From an uncultured Paracoccaceae bacterium (GTDB lineage Bacteria; Pseudomonadota; Alphaproteobacteria; Rhodobacterales; Rhodobacteraceae): a DNA stretch of 64,000 bases. Position 1 is the first letter of the stretch. The number at the start of each line of letters is the position of its first letter. Below are positions 39,082-48,123 of this stretch, piece by piece. A program made the position numbers and the translations under genes. The notes under the pieces are model-generated. The model worked only from the letters and a program-made list of their open reading frames with translations. It had not been told where the DNA came from and did no database searches. The stretch covers positions 66,729-130,728 of the forward strand of contig CALFSV010000065.1 of NCBI GenBank assembly GCA_937916485.1, read 5' to 3'.

Positions 39082-40113
39082 ATGACGACCGCCCGCTCAA
39101 TCCGTCTTGCCGCCCGTCCCAAGGGGCTGGCTACCCTCAAGGACCTGTCGCTGACAGAGGATCCAATCCCTGTTCCCGGTCCTGGCCAGTTCCTGGTCCG
39201 GGTGATCTGGTTGTCGCTGGATCCCTACATGCGGGGCCGGATGGATGATGCAAAGTCCTATGCCAAGCCCGTGGACATAGGCGACATCATGCAGGGCGGC
39301 TGCGTGGGCGAGGTCCTGGCCTCGCATCATCCGCACTACACACCTGGAGAGATCGTGACGGGGGCCTTTGGCTGGACGACGCATGCGGTGTCGGATGGGG
39401 AGGGTGTGCGCAAGCTTGATCCCCGTCTTGCCCCTGTCTCGACGGCGTTGGGGGTTCTGGGGATGCCTGGGATCACGGCCTGGGTCGGCCTTAACGACAT
39501 TGCCGCAGCCCAGCCGGGGGAAACGATCGTGGTTTCGGCGGCCACGGGGGCGGTAGGCGGACTGGTCGGGCAGCTGGCCAAGGCCAAGGGTATGACCGTG
39601 ATCGGCCTTGCCGGGGGGCCGGACAAATGTGCCTATGCCTGCGAGGCGCTGGGCTATGATCATTGTCTGGATCACCGCGCGGCACCCGATGCCCGCACCC
39701 TTGGGGCCCGGATCGCAGAGGTCGCGCCGCAGGGTGTCGACGTCTATTTCGAGAACGTCGGGGGCAAGTCCTTGTCAGCCGTCCTGCCCCGGATGAATGT
39801 GCATGGCCGGGTTGCCCTTTGCGGTATGATCGCCTGGTACGGTGGTCAGAACCTGGAAGAGGCGCTGCCCTTGCCACTCGTCTGGCGGACAGTGCTGACC
39901 CGCAGGCTGGGGGTTCAGGGCTTTATCATCTTTGACCACTTCCACCGGTTCCCCGAGTTTCTGAAAGAAGTGGGCCCGATGGTCGCGGACGGCCGCATCG
40001 TTGTGCGCGAGGACGTGACCGAGGGGATCGAGAATGCTCCTGCCGCCTTCTTGCGCATGCTCGGGGGTGGCAACTTTGGCAAGACCCTCGTCCGGGTTGG
40101 TCCTGATCCGTAA
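39082..40113 (+). CDS. NADP-dependent MDR reductase (PTGR/CurA class)
   Basis: A 343-residue zinc-independent medium-chain reductase. It has the family opening PGPGQFLVRVIWLSLDPYMRGRM and the nucleotide-binding SAATGAVGGLVGQLAKAKG near residue 152. The group reduces enals and enones (leukotriene/prostaglandin reductase, CurA, YncB). It ends 36 bases before the convergent alkane-hydroxylase gene, with a hairpin between. The physiological substrate is unknown. Confidence 0.9.
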   Translation: MTTARSIRLAARPKGLATLKDLSLTEDPIPVPGPGQFLVRVIWLSLDPYMRGRMDDAKSYAKPVDIGDIMQGGCVGEVLASHHPHYTPGEIVTGAFGWTTHAVSDGEGVRKLDPRLAPVSTALGVLGMPGITAWVGLNDIAAAQPGETIVVSAATGAVGGLVGQLAKAKGMTVIGLAGGPDKCAYACEALGYDHCLDHRAAPDARTLGARIAEVAPQGVDVYFENVGGKSLSAVLPRMNVHGRVALCGMIAWYGGQNLEEALPLPLVWRTVLTRRLGVQGFIIFDHFHRFPEFLKEVGPMVADGRIVVREDVTEGIENAPAAFLRMLGGGNFGKTLVRVGPDP

Positions 40114-40131
40114 GGTGGGTCCTGACCCACC
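40114..40131. terminator. Hairpin between MDR reductase and alkB
   Basis: GGTGGGTC (40114-40121), loop CT, GACCCACC (40124-40131). A perfect 8-bp inverted repeat directly after the reductase stop, without a T-tract on either side. Confidence 0.5.
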
Positions 40132-40149
40132 GCCCCCTTAGGGCATCTG

Positions 40150-41307
40150 TCAGCGCGGCATCGGGTTGGTCGCCTTGTTGTAAGCTGTCCAGTCGGTGAT
40201 GTCGGGATAATGGGTCCGGCGCCAGACCCGGACCCTTGGGTTCATCACTTTGCGCCATAGCGGGGGGATCATCGCGGCAACGGTCATGACGGGATAGCCA
40301 TATGGCAGCTGTGGGGCATCTGCTTCGCCATAGGTCTGCAACAGGGGAAACCGCCGGTCGGGCTTGTAGTGGTGATCGGAATGCCGCTGAAGGTTGATCA
40401 GCAACCAGTTCGACACCTTGTGGCAGGCGTTCCACGAATGTCGGGGCAGGGTATGTTCATACTTGCCATCACCCAGATGCCTGCGGGTCAGCCCGTAGTG
40501 TTCGACATAGTCGACCAGTTCAAGCTGCCAGACGGCGATAAAGGCCTGGGTCAGAAACAGGAACACCCCCCAGCCGCCACCGATCAGGACCGCAAGCAGC
40601 AGCATGGCCCCCTGCAGGGCCCAGTAGCGCCAGAACGGATTTGACAGATCCGTCCAGGGGCGACCCTTGCGGGCAAGCATGGCCTTTTCTGCCCGGAAGG
40701 CCGAGATCAGGCATTGCCTCAGGACACGGGGAAAGAACCGGTGGAACCCTTCGTTGTAGCGGGCTGTTACCGGGTCCCGTGGCGTGCCGACATAGCGGTG
40801 ATGGACCAGCAGATGTTCCGAGCGAAAGTGAGAATACATCACCATTGCCAGCAGGATATCCGCAAGCCAGCGCTCGCCCTTGGGCTTTTGGTGCATCAGC
40901 TCGTGCGAATAGTTGATGCCGATGGTTCCGGTCAGGATGCCAACACCAAAGAACAGCGCCCATTCCTCGAACCGGCTCAGGTGGTCTGTCGCACTGACAA
41001 ACCACAGAACGCCAAAGACGGTCGCAAATTGGAGGGGGGCCCAGATCAGCGTGATCAGCCGGTACCATTTCAGGCCGGTTTCGGCCGCTTCCGGGTCTGG
41101 GTTTTCGGTGTTCAGACCGACAACGAAATCGAGAGCTGAAAACAGGTACCAGGTGCAGAGCGGCATCAAAATCAGGGTCCAGCCACCCCAGATGGCGCCC
41201 TGCCAAACGATCGGGATCAGCAACAGCGAGATCCAGAAAGGCCAGGCGCGGCTAAGACGAGCAAAGTCACTGGTGGTTGGGACGGTGGTCATTTTCTGGC
41301 CCGACAT
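40150..41307 (-). CDS. alkB: Alkane 1-monooxygenase-like membrane di-iron hydroxylase
   Basis: A 385-residue integral-membrane non-haem di-iron enzyme. The AlkB histidine motifs are complete: NYSHELMHQKPKG, EHLLVHHRYVGTPRDP, VDYVEHYGLTRR and LQRHSDHHYKPDRR, with about six TM helices between. AlkB oxidises terminal carbons of alkanes using rubredoxin electrons; no rubredoxin or reductase gene is nearby, so the electron donor is elsewhere. ATG 41307 has a weak GGAA upstream; ATG 41292 is an alternative. It lies immediately downstream of mutY on the same strand. Confidence 0.87.
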   Translation of the reverse strand: MSGQKMTTVPTTSDFARLSRAWPFWISLLLIPIVWQGAIWGGWTLILMPLCTWYLFSALDFVVGLNTENPDPEAAETGLKWYRLITLIWAPLQFATVFGVLWFVSATDHLSRFEEWALFFGVGILTGTIGINYSHELMHQKPKGERWLADILLAMVMYSHFRSEHLLVHHRYVGTPRDPVTARYNEGFHRFFPRVLRQCLISAFRAEKAMLARKGRPWTDLSNPFWRYWALQGAMLLLAVLIGGGWGVFLFLTQAFIAVWQLELVDYVEHYGLTRRHLGDGKYEHTLPRHSWNACHKVSNWLLINLQRHSDHHYKPDRRFPLLQTYGEADAPQLPYGYPVMTVAAMIPPLWRKVMNPRVRVWRRTHYPDITDWTAYNKATNPMPR

Positions 41308-41342
41308 GATTTTTCCAAGTCTACCCCGGTCTACTCTCGCGC

Positions 41343-42401
41343 TCAAACAGGCCGTAGCGTCGCGGCGGCCAGATCATAGACCTTGCGCATGACGGTTGGC
41401 AGGTCGGCTGGTCGAAACCTTGATGCCGGGACAAATACCCCCCTGTCAGGGACATCCTGTACCCTCACATCGGCTGTCATTATGGCAAGCCTGAGATGAA
41501 AATGTGTGAAGGTGTGCCGGGCTTCGGCCCCCAGCAGGGTCCAGTCGGCGTTGATTGGCGGGTTGGCCCGGGGATCGTCGCTCCAGTCAGAGCCGGGCCA
41601 GCCCAGCATGCCGCCCAAAAGGCCCTTGTCTGGCCGGGTTTCCAACAGCCAGGCGCCATCGGCACGACGGGCCACATAAGCAATGCCAAGCCGGGTAGGC
41701 TTTACCGCCTTGGGCAGCTTGCGCGGAAGCTCGCCCTGGGTGCCACGGGCGCGGGCCAGACAAGGCTCGCGCAGGGGGCAGATGCCGCAGGCCGGGTTGC
41801 GTGGGGTGCAGATCGTTGCCCCAAGGTCCATGACCGCCTGGGCGTGGTCGCCGGGTCGGCTGGCAGGTGTCAGCGCCTCTGCCCGTTCGGTCAGCTCGGG
41901 CTTGGCGGTCGGCAGCGGCGTGTGGATGTCAAAGAGCCGGGCCATCACCCGTTCGACATTGCCGTCCACCACTGTCGCCCGTTCATCATAGGCGATCGAG
42001 GCGATGGCACTTGCCGTATAAGGCCCGATCCCCGGCAGGGTCAGCAGGCCTTCGCGCGTTTGCGGAAAGACCCCACCATGATTCGCCGTCACCGCCCTGG
42101 CACATTTGAGAAGGTTCCGCGCCCGGGCGTAGTAGCCCAGGCCTGCCCAGGCCGCCATGACATCGGCATCCTCGGCGGCGGCCAGGTCTGTGATGCGCGG
42201 CCAAAGGGCCGTGAATTTCAGGAAATAGGAGCGAACAGCGGCGACGGTCGTTTGTTGCAGCATCACCTCGGACAGCCAGACCCTGTAGGGATCGGGCAGC
42301 ACGCCTTGGCGACGGTCCGCCGGTCCAACCCGCCAGGGCATGTCCCGGGCGTGGCGGTCATACCAGTCCAGCAGGGCAGCGCTCATTTCGTCGTCACGCA
42401 T
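41343..42401 (-). CDS. mutY: Adenine DNA glycosylase MutY
   Basis: A 352-residue glycosylase that removes adenine mispaired with 8-oxoG. Present in order: WLSEVMLQQTTVAAV, helix-hairpin-helix LPGIGPYTASAIASIA, catalytic Asp region VVDGNVERVMARL, the [4Fe-4S] ligands C-x6-C-x2-C-x5-C (CTPRNPACGICPLREPC), and a C-terminal NUDIX-like 8-oxoG domain. ATG 42401 is used; ATG 42386 is an in-frame alternative with no better RBS. It is divergent from dciA with 68 bases between. Confidence 0.96.
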   Translation of the reverse strand: MRDDEMSAALLDWYDRHARDMPWRVGPADRRQGVLPDPYRVWLSEVMLQQTTVAAVRSYFLKFTALWPRITDLAAAEDADVMAAWAGLGYYARARNLLKCARAVTANHGGVFPQTREGLLTLPGIGPYTASAIASIAYDERATVVDGNVERVMARLFDIHTPLPTAKPELTERAEALTPASRPGDHAQAVMDLGATICTPRNPACGICPLREPCLARARGTQGELPRKLPKAVKPTRLGIAYVARRADGAWLLETRPDKGLLGGMLGWPGSDWSDDPRANPPINADWTLLGAEARHTFTHFHLRLAIMTADVRVQDVPDRGVFVPASRFRPADLPTVMRKVYDLAAATLRPV

Positions 42402-42469
42402 AGTTTATGTCGGGTCCGTTCTGGTTTCGCTGGCCTCATCCCGACCAATCCTTAGTATGCACACCTAAG

Positions 42470-42982
42470 ATGAAACAGCCCCGCCACCAATCCACCACTT
42501 ATGGTTTCTCTCAGACCTCGCGTCTGTTGCAGGGGCGCATCCGCACGGCGTCAGAGGCACGCGGGTTTGCGGTGACCCGCCTTCTGACCCATTGGGACGA
42601 AATTGTAGGGCAAGCGACCGCCCAAATCGCCCGACCCGTGAATGTCAGCTACGGACGCGAAGGGATGGGGGCGACCCTGACCATTCTCACGACAGGCTCA
42701 CAGGCCCCAATGCTGGAAATGCAGAAAGAGCAGATCCGCGAGAAGGTGAATGCCTGCTATGGCTACCGGGCGATAAGCCGGGTCCGGATCACCCAGACCG
42801 CCCCCACCGGGTTTGCTGAGGGGCAAGCTGTTTTTGGCAATGCACCGCCGAAGACAGAGCCTCGCCCTGACCCGAAAATCGCTGATGCTGCCGCTGCGGC
42901 AACATGCAATGTCAAAAACGCCGATTTGCGCCTTGCGCTCGAGGCGCTTGCCAACAATGTGCTGCGCAAGCAGTCATCCTGA
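42470..42982 (+). CDS. DciA family (DUF721) protein
   Basis: A 170-residue protein with the DUF721/DciA N-terminal domain (about 15-100): RGFAVTRLLTHWDEIVGQATA, and LQQMLEMQKEQIREKV-like region (APMLEMQKEQIREKVNACYG). DciA is the ancestral loader of the replicative helicase DnaB in bacteria lacking DnaC. The C-terminal 60 residues are less conserved and Ala/Pro-rich. ATG 42470 is the first start consistent with the domain. It is followed 15 bases later by the DsbA-like gene. Confidence 0.82.
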   Translation: MKQPRHQSTTYGFSQTSRLLQGRIRTASEARGFAVTRLLTHWDEIVGQATAQIARPVNVSYGREGMGATLTILTTGSQAPMLEMQKEQIREKVNACYGYRAISRVRITQTAPTGFAEGQAVFGNAPPKTEPRPDPKIADAAAAATCNVKNADLRLALEALANNVLRKQSS

Positions 42983-42997
42983 AGGATCAGAAAGATC

Positions 42998-43669
42998 ATG
43001 AAAAAGCTATTGCCGGTCATCGCCCTCGCTATTTTTGCCGTTTTGGGAGGGACCTGGTTCCTGACCCAGTCCTCGGACCCCAGCGATCCCATTCTGGGAT
43101 CAGCCCTGGCACAGGAAGCCGGCGAAATTGACACCTCCACCGTGGCCGAAATGGTTCTTGGCAATCCGGACGCGGCTGTCGAAGTGATCGAATACGCTTC
43201 GTTCACCTGCCCGCATTGCGCCGCCTTTCACGCCAACCAGTTTCAAGAGTTGAAGGCCAACTACATCGACACCGGCCTGATCAAGTTCGTCTACCGCGAG
43301 ATCTATTTTGACCGGTTTGGCCTCTGGGCCTCGATGGTGGCCCGTTGCGGCGGTGAGATGCGGTTCTTTGGCATTTCTGACATGCTTTACGACCAGCAGC
43401 GTGAATGGATTGCTGGTGGTCAAGATCCCGCCCTTATTGCCGGGAACCTGCGTCGGATCGGTCTGACGGCGGGACTTGATGGTGAGCAGGTTGATGCCTG
43501 CCTGTCGGACCCGACGACGGCGCAGACCCTGGTGGCCTGGTTTGAAGAGAATTCGGCGCGCGACGAGATCACGTCCACACCCAGCTTTATCATCAACGGC
43601 GAAAAATTCTCGAACATGTCCTATTCAGACTTTGCCGCTGTGCTGGACGAGCGTTTGGCCGCCCAGTGA
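42998..43669 (+). CDS. DsbA-family thiol:disulfide oxidoreductase
   Basis: A 223-residue periplasmic thioredoxin-fold protein with an N-terminal signal anchor (KLLPVIALAIFAVLGGTWF, 3-22). The active site is CPHC at 71-74 and the cis-Pro loop is in STPSFIINGE. Helical insertion is present, as in DsbA/DsbA-like proteins. It overlaps the CoA transferase start (GTGA), so the two are coupled though apparently unrelated in function. Confidence 0.9.
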   Translation: MKKLLPVIALAIFAVLGGTWFLTQSSDPSDPILGSALAQEAGEIDTSTVAEMVLGNPDAAVEVIEYASFTCPHCAAFHANQFQELKANYIDTGLIKFVYREIYFDRFGLWASMVARCGGEMRFFGISDMLYDQQREWIAGGQDPALIAGNLRRIGLTAGLDGEQVDACLSDPTTAQTLVAWFEENSARDEITSTPSFIINGEKFSNMSYSDFAAVLDERLAAQ

Positions 43670-44799
43670 TCGACGACCATAAGGCGGTCCCGACCGGGCC
43701 TCTGGCCGGGATCAAGGTTATAGAACTGGCGCGTATCCTGGCCGGCCCTTGGGCTGGCCAGCTTCTAGCTGACCTTGGGGCCGAGGTTATCAAGGTCGAA
43801 TCCCCCGAGGGCGACGACACCCGGCAATGGGGGCCGCCCTTTGTGACCCCCGAAGGATCGGCGGCCTATTTCCATGGCTGCAACCGGGGCAAGCAATCGG
43901 TCGTCATCGACTTTCGCACATCCGAAGGCCAGGCCGAGGTGCGGCGTCTGGTGCAGGACGCCGACATCCTGATCGAGAACTTCAAGGTTGGCGGACTGGT
44001 CAAATACGGGCTCGACTACGCAAGCCTAGCTCAGTTGTCGCCCGGACTTATCTACTGTTCGATCACCGGCTTTGGGCAAACCGGCCCCTATGCCCATCGG
44101 GCGGGGTATGACTTTATCATCCAAGGCATGTCCGGCCTGATGTCTGTGACTGGTGAGCCTGACGGCCAACCCCAGAAAGTAGGCGTTGCTGTAACCGATA
44201 TCTTTACCGGGGTGTACTCGGTCACCGCGATCCTTGCTGCCCTGCACAAGCGGCATGAAACCGGGCGGGGTCAACATATCGACATGGCCCTTCTGGACGT
44301 GGCCACCGCCATCACCGCCAATCAGGCGATGAATTACCTGACCACCGGAACAGCCCCCATGCGGCTGGGTAACGCGCATCCCAATATCGTACCTTATCAG
44401 GTGTTCGATTGCGCCGACGGTCATATCATCATCGCCAGCGGCAATGACGGTCAGTACGCCCGGCTTTGCGCCTTGCTGGGTGTGCCAGACCTCGCCATTG
44501 ATCCGGCTTACCGCACGAATGCAGATCGCCTTGCAAATCGGACTGCCTTGATCGAGGCGTTGATGGCCGTGACCCGGACGCGAAGCAAGGCCGACCTGCT
44601 GGCGGACTGCGAAAGGGCAGGTGTCCCGGCAGGGCCGATCAATGATCTGGCCGAGGTTTTTGCTGATCCGCAAATCATCGCCCGGGGTATGCAGATTGCG
44701 CCGGGCGGCATTCCGGGCGTCCGCAGCCCGATTGTATTTTCGGAAGACGAGCTGGCCCTCGACCGACCAGCCCCAGCCCTTGGCCCTATTGGCGACTAA
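43666..44799 (+). CDS. Class III (CaiB/BaiF-type) CoA transferase
   Basis: A 377-residue family III CoA transferase. Typical features are [34 protein letters not shown] at the start (first 45 residues), [13 protein letters not shown] near 130, and the catalytic aspartate at about D178 in [13 protein letters not shown]. These enzymes move CoA between carboxylic acids. A start with GTG (43666) overlaps the DsbA-like stop. Its 3' end overlaps convergent lpxK by 14 bases. The substrates are unknown. Confidence 0.9.
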   Translation: MIDDHKAVPTGPLAGIKVIELARILAGPWAGQLLADLGAEVIKVESPEGDDTRQWGPPFVTPEGSAAYFHGCNRGKQSVVIDFRTSEGQAEVRRLVQDADILIENFKVGGLVKYGLDYASLAQLSPGLIYCSITGFGQTGPYAHRAGYDFIIQGMSGLMSVTGEPDGQPQKVGVAVTDIFTGVYSVTAILAALHKRHETGRGQHIDMALLDVATAITANQAMNYLTTGTAPMRLGNAHPNIVPYQVFDCADGHIIIASGNDGQYARLCALLGVPDLAIDPAYRTNADRLANRTALIEALMAVTRTRSKADLLADCERAGVPAGPINDLAEVFADPQIIARGMQIAPGGIPGVRSPIVFSEDELALDRPAPALGPIGD

Positions 44800-45790
44800 G
44801 GCCAAGTGCGGCTAAAGCCTGATCTAGCGGGGACCAATCTTCCAGCGTTAATCGCACGGGCAGGGTCAGGACTTTGGCCCGGAATGCCGGGGGCAGGCGG
44901 ACTGCATCCTTTTCGGTAGTAACAAGCTGGGCGCCCAGACCCAGCGCCTCACGCTCAAGACGTGCCATCAGTGCGTCGGTAAGCGGTTGGTGATCTTCCA
45001 GAGCTTCGCCGCCCAGAACCTCGGCCCCTTCGGCGCGCAGGGTAGCAAAGAACTTTTCCGGGTGGCCGATTCCGGCAAAGGCGAGGACCCTCTGGCCCTT
45101 CCACGGCAGGCCCATGGCAAGAGGGGTCAATTGCCCGCGCAGATGGGGTAGAGTGGCAAGGGCCCCTTTCCACTGATCGAGGAAAATGCGTTGCGCCGCA
45201 GCGGGACCGATCGACAACACCATGTCGGCCCGGCTCAGCCCGGCTGCAACAGGCTCTCGAAGGGGGCCGGCGGGCAGACAGCGGCCGTTGCCAAAGCCAC
45301 GGACAGCATCCACGACCACAATACTCAGGTCCTTGGACACGGCCGGATTCTGGAACCCGTCGTCCAGCAGGATGACCTCTGCCCCGGCCGCCTCTGCGGC
45401 CTGGACACCTGCCGCGCGGTCTCGCGACACCCAGGTCGGGGCAAACGCCGCAAGCAACAGGGGCTCATCGCCGGTATCAGCGGCCGTATGCCGCCCCTCT
45501 GCCACCTGCACTGGCCCGGTCAGGCGGCCACCATACCCCCGTGTGACGACATGGGCCGCAATCCCCCACTCAGAAAGTCGTTGGATCAGGGCAATGGCCG
45601 TCGGCGTCTTGCCTGTTCCACCGACGTTGATATTGCCAACGCAGATGACCGGCACCCCGGCCCGATAGGGACGTCCCTTTGCAAGCCGTCGGGCGGTCGC
45701 CGCGCCGTAGGCCAGCCCAAGCGGCGCAAGGATGCGTGCCCTTAGGGCAGGGGCGTCGGGGGGTGTGAACCAGAAGGCAGGCGCAGTCAT
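44786..45790 (-). CDS. lpxK: Tetraacyldisaccharide 4'-kinase
   Basis: A 334-residue kinase that phosphorylates lipid A precursor at the 4' position at the inner membrane. The P-loop is [18 protein letters not shown] near residue 52 and the catalytic region includes [25 protein letters not shown] is another LpxK signature. It is directly downstream of waaA (four bases), consistent with an LPS-core operon with the DUF4170 and KDO transferase genes. Confidence 0.95.
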   Translation of the reverse strand: MTAPAFWFTPPDAPALRARILAPLGLAYGAATARRLAKGRPYRAGVPVICVGNINVGGTGKTPTAIALIQRLSEWGIAAHVVTRGYGGRLTGPVQVAEGRHTAADTGDEPLLLAAFAPTWVSRDRAAGVQAAEAAGAEVILLDDGFQNPAVSKDLSIVVVDAVRGFGNGRCLPAGPLREPVAAGLSRADMVLSIGPAAAQRIFLDQWKGALATLPHLRGQLTPLAMGLPWKGQRVLAFAGIGHPEKFFATLRAEGAEVLGGEALEDHQPLTDALMARLEREALGLGAQLVTTEKDAVRLPPAFRAKVLTLPVRLTLEDWSPLDQALAALGLSRQ

Positions 45791-45794
45791 CCTA

Positions 45795-47000
45795 TCAACC
45801 CTCTGCCCGGTCCAGGGCCTCTCGGATCAGGCCGACCAGCTTGTTGCTGGACTCGGCCCCGGCCGAGGTCACGTCCCAGGCGGCATGGGCCATTTCGGCC
45901 GTCTTGTCGGGCGCAAGCAGCGCCTCGATCACCCGACCCAGTTGGCCGGCATTTGCAACTGTGCGGGTCGCACCGGCCTGGGAGAGGCGATCAAAGTGAG
46001 CCTTATGAGTTTCGATCCGGTGGCCGTGCACCACGGCAGAGCCCAGGGCCGCGGCTTCGAACGGGTCGCTGCCCCCTTGTCCTGACAAGGTACCACCAAG
46101 AAACGAGACCGGTGCAAGCCGATACCAAAGGCCCATTTCGACGGTGTCGGTCAAAAGGACCTGAGTGTTGTCTGTCGGATCCTGCCCCTCCAGCCTGCTG
46201 GCTGTTTCAAGCCCCGCCGCCTTCAACATGGCCGAAGCCTCTGCCTGATGCGGGGTCGACAGGATCAGAAGCAAGCGGTGGGCCCTGCGGCTGGCGACCC
46301 GATGGGCCTCGATTACGTCGGCAAGTTCTTCAACAGGGGCCTTGGCGGCCTGCCAGACCGGGCGTGTCCCCAAGGCGCGGGCAAGATCCTGGCGATCACT
46401 CTCGATGCATGGCAGGACGATGGCGCCGGGGTCGAATGTGCCGGTGACCCTGATCCGGTCGTCCGGCAGCCCGGCCCGCCGAAGTCGGGCAACGGTTGCC
46501 CCATCCTTGGCCATCGCTTCGTGGAACAGGGTTATCGTGCCACGGGTTATGCCCGGCACCCAGCTGCCCCCCCTGATCAGGGTATCGTCGTCGCTGACAT
46601 CCAATAGGAACCTTGCCATAGGCATCTGCGCTGTTTCGTGCAGCAGGACCGGGCGCAGAGTGCCGCCATGCCAAAGCAGCACTGCGGGCCGCCAGTACTT
46701 CAGGAATGCGCGGGCCGCTGTCCGGTTTTCGGCAGGAGCACGCTGGACAACAAGGCCCGAAACAGAAGTTATCGACACCTCATTCAACAGTGGAACAGTA
46801 ACCAAAACGGTCAGCTGGTCACCATCTGTCCCCAATCGTGCCGCGAGGGCTGAAAAGGCGACAAGGTCTGCCGGATCGTGCACATGGGCCCAGATCAGGT
46901 TGCCATCGGGGCGGGGTGGTGGCGCCTCGGTCGAACCTGGTTGTGGCGCTGAACGACGGAGCGTCAGAAAGGCCGCCAGCGGGAAGGAGCGGTTCGTCAT
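45795..47000 (-). CDS. waaA: 3-Deoxy-D-manno-octulosonic acid transferase
   Basis: A 401-residue GT30 enzyme adding KDO to lipid IVA. The C-terminal half shows [27 protein letters not shown], the KDO-transferase acceptor/donor motif, preceded by the conserved Glu-containing helix region. ATG 47000 has GAAGGAGGG upstream; the longer frame upstream is in the DUF4170 gene. The N-terminal acceptor domain is less conserved, so this is best described as a divergent GT30. It is next to lpxK. Confidence 0.88.
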   Translation of the reverse strand: MTNRSFPLAAFLTLRRSAPQPGSTEAPPPRPDGNLIWAHVHDPADLVAFSALAARLGTDGDQLTVLVTVPLLNEVSITSVSGLVVQRAPAENRTAARAFLKYWRPAVLLWHGGTLRPVLLHETAQMPMARFLLDVSDDDTLIRGGSWVPGITRGTITLFHEAMAKDGATVARLRRAGLPDDRIRVTGTFDPGAIVLPCIESDRQDLARALGTRPVWQAAKAPVEELADVIEAHRVASRRAHRLLLILSTPHQAEASAMLKAAGLETASRLEGQDPTDNTQVLLTDTVEMGLWYRLAPVSFLGGTLSGQGGSDPFEAAALGSAVVHGHRIETHKAHFDRLSQAGATRTVANAGQLGRVIEALLAPDKTAEMAHAAWDVTSAGAESSNKLVGLIREALDRAEG

Positions 47001-47022
47001 CTGCCCTCCTTCGCAGGTACCA

Positions 47023-47268
47023 TCAGCTGGCCGGTGTTTCTGTGGCCGAACCTTCGTCGGTCTCGTCGAACAGGCGATGAACATGGGCGATGAAATAGCG
47101 CATATGCGCATTGTCCACAGTGCGTTGGGCTTCTGCCTCCCAGGCGGCGTGGGCGGATGCATAGTCCGGGAACATGCCGACCACATGGATGTCGTCGACA
47201 TTGCGGAAGGTGGTCCCGCTTGGGTCGGTCAGTTCTCCACCATAGACGAGGTGCAGGCGTTGGGTCAT
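47023..47268 (-). CDS. DUF4170 family protein
   Basis: An 81-residue small protein of a family common next to waaA in Alphaproteobacteria: MTQRLHLVYGGELTDPSGT opening, IHVVGMFPDYASAHAAWEAE core, AHMRYFIAHVHRLF end. Function unknown. ATG 47268 has AGGA seven bases upstream; a GTG three bases earlier is possible. It is 22 bases from waaA, so they are likely co-transcribed. Confidence 0.85.
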   Translation of the reverse strand: MTQRLHLVYGGELTDPSGTTFRNVDDIHVVGMFPDYASAHAAWEAEAQRTVDNAHMRYFIAHVHRLFDETDEGSATETPAS

Positions 47269-47346
47269 CACAAGATCCTAGGAACAGGGCCGGATTACCG
47301 GCAGGTTAGGCAATTGGAAAGGGTGGTCAAGGGCGGTGCATCCCCG

Positions 47347-48123
47347 TCAGGCTAGGGCCGAGAACAGCGCGGTATGCATCTGCTCCCCCCCCGCTAGAAC
47401 ACCGTTCGTCTGCGGATGGGGGTTGTTGAACCGCAGGGGCCGTCCTTGCCGGTCCGTCACACGGCCCCCGGCCTCGGACACGATCAGCGCGCCGGCGGCG
47501 ATGTCCCATTCCCAAGCCGGGCGCAGGGTCATCATGGCATCAAACGCCCCTTCGGCAACAAGGCACATCCTCCAGGCAAGGGAGGAGCGGAAGGCGCGTT
47601 TGAACTCTGGCAGGAGGCCGCCTTGCCATAGGTCAGGATCAAGCGTGGGCTTCGTTGTCAGAACCGTGCCTTGCGCCAGGTCGTTGCAGCCGCTGACCCG
47701 GATGGGCGCGCCGTTCAAGGTCGCGCCGCCGCCCAGTTCGGCGGCGAACAGTGCATCTCGTGCAGGCAGGTAGACCACGGCAGCGGTAATGTCACCGTCC
47801 AGCGCGACTGCGATGGAATGGGCCCAGTCCCGCGACCCTTCGATAAAGGCCCGGGTCCCGTCAATCGGGTCGACAATGAAAGTGTGGCGCGGGGTCAGCC
47901 GTTTCAGCGTGTCGGGTGTTTCTTCTGACAGCCAGCCAAAGTCGGGCCGGGCCGCCAAGAGCCGCCCGCGCAAGAGGGCGTCTACCGCCAGATCGGCATC
48001 GGTCACCGGACCCGCTCCATCAGGTTTGTGAGTGATGTCCAGCGTCCCTGCGGCATGACGAAGGGCCAATGCCCCCGCCTCTCTCGCCGCTTCCTTGAGA
48101 AGGCCGAGGTCAGTCCCCTGCAA
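47347..48123 (-). CDS. CysQ/inositol-monophosphatase-like phosphatase
   Basis: A 258-residue Mg2+-dependent, Li+-sensitive phosphatase-fold protein. Metal ligands are in WLSEETPD (64-71), VDPIDGTRAF (84-93) and the C-terminal AWEWDIAAGALIVSEAGG. The group includes 3'(2'),5'-bisphosphate nucleotidase (CysQ) and inositol monophosphatase; PIDGTRAFI favours CysQ. The start is uncertain and appears to be TTG 48123, overlapping the pmbA end by 14 bases, as no ATG fits. Confidence 0.85.
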   Translation of the reverse strand: MQGTDLGLLKEAAREAGALALRHAAGTLDITHKPDGAGPVTDADLAVDALLRGRLLAARPDFGWLSEETPDTLKRLTPRHTFIVDPIDGTRAFIEGSRDWAHSIAVALDGDITAAVVYLPARDALFAAELGGGATLNGAPIRVSGCNDLAQGTVLTTKPTLDPDLWQGGLLPEFKRAFRSSLAWRMCLVAEGAFDAMMTLRPAWEWDIAAGALIVSEAGGRVTDRQGRPLRFNNPHPQTNGVLAGGEQMHTALFSALA

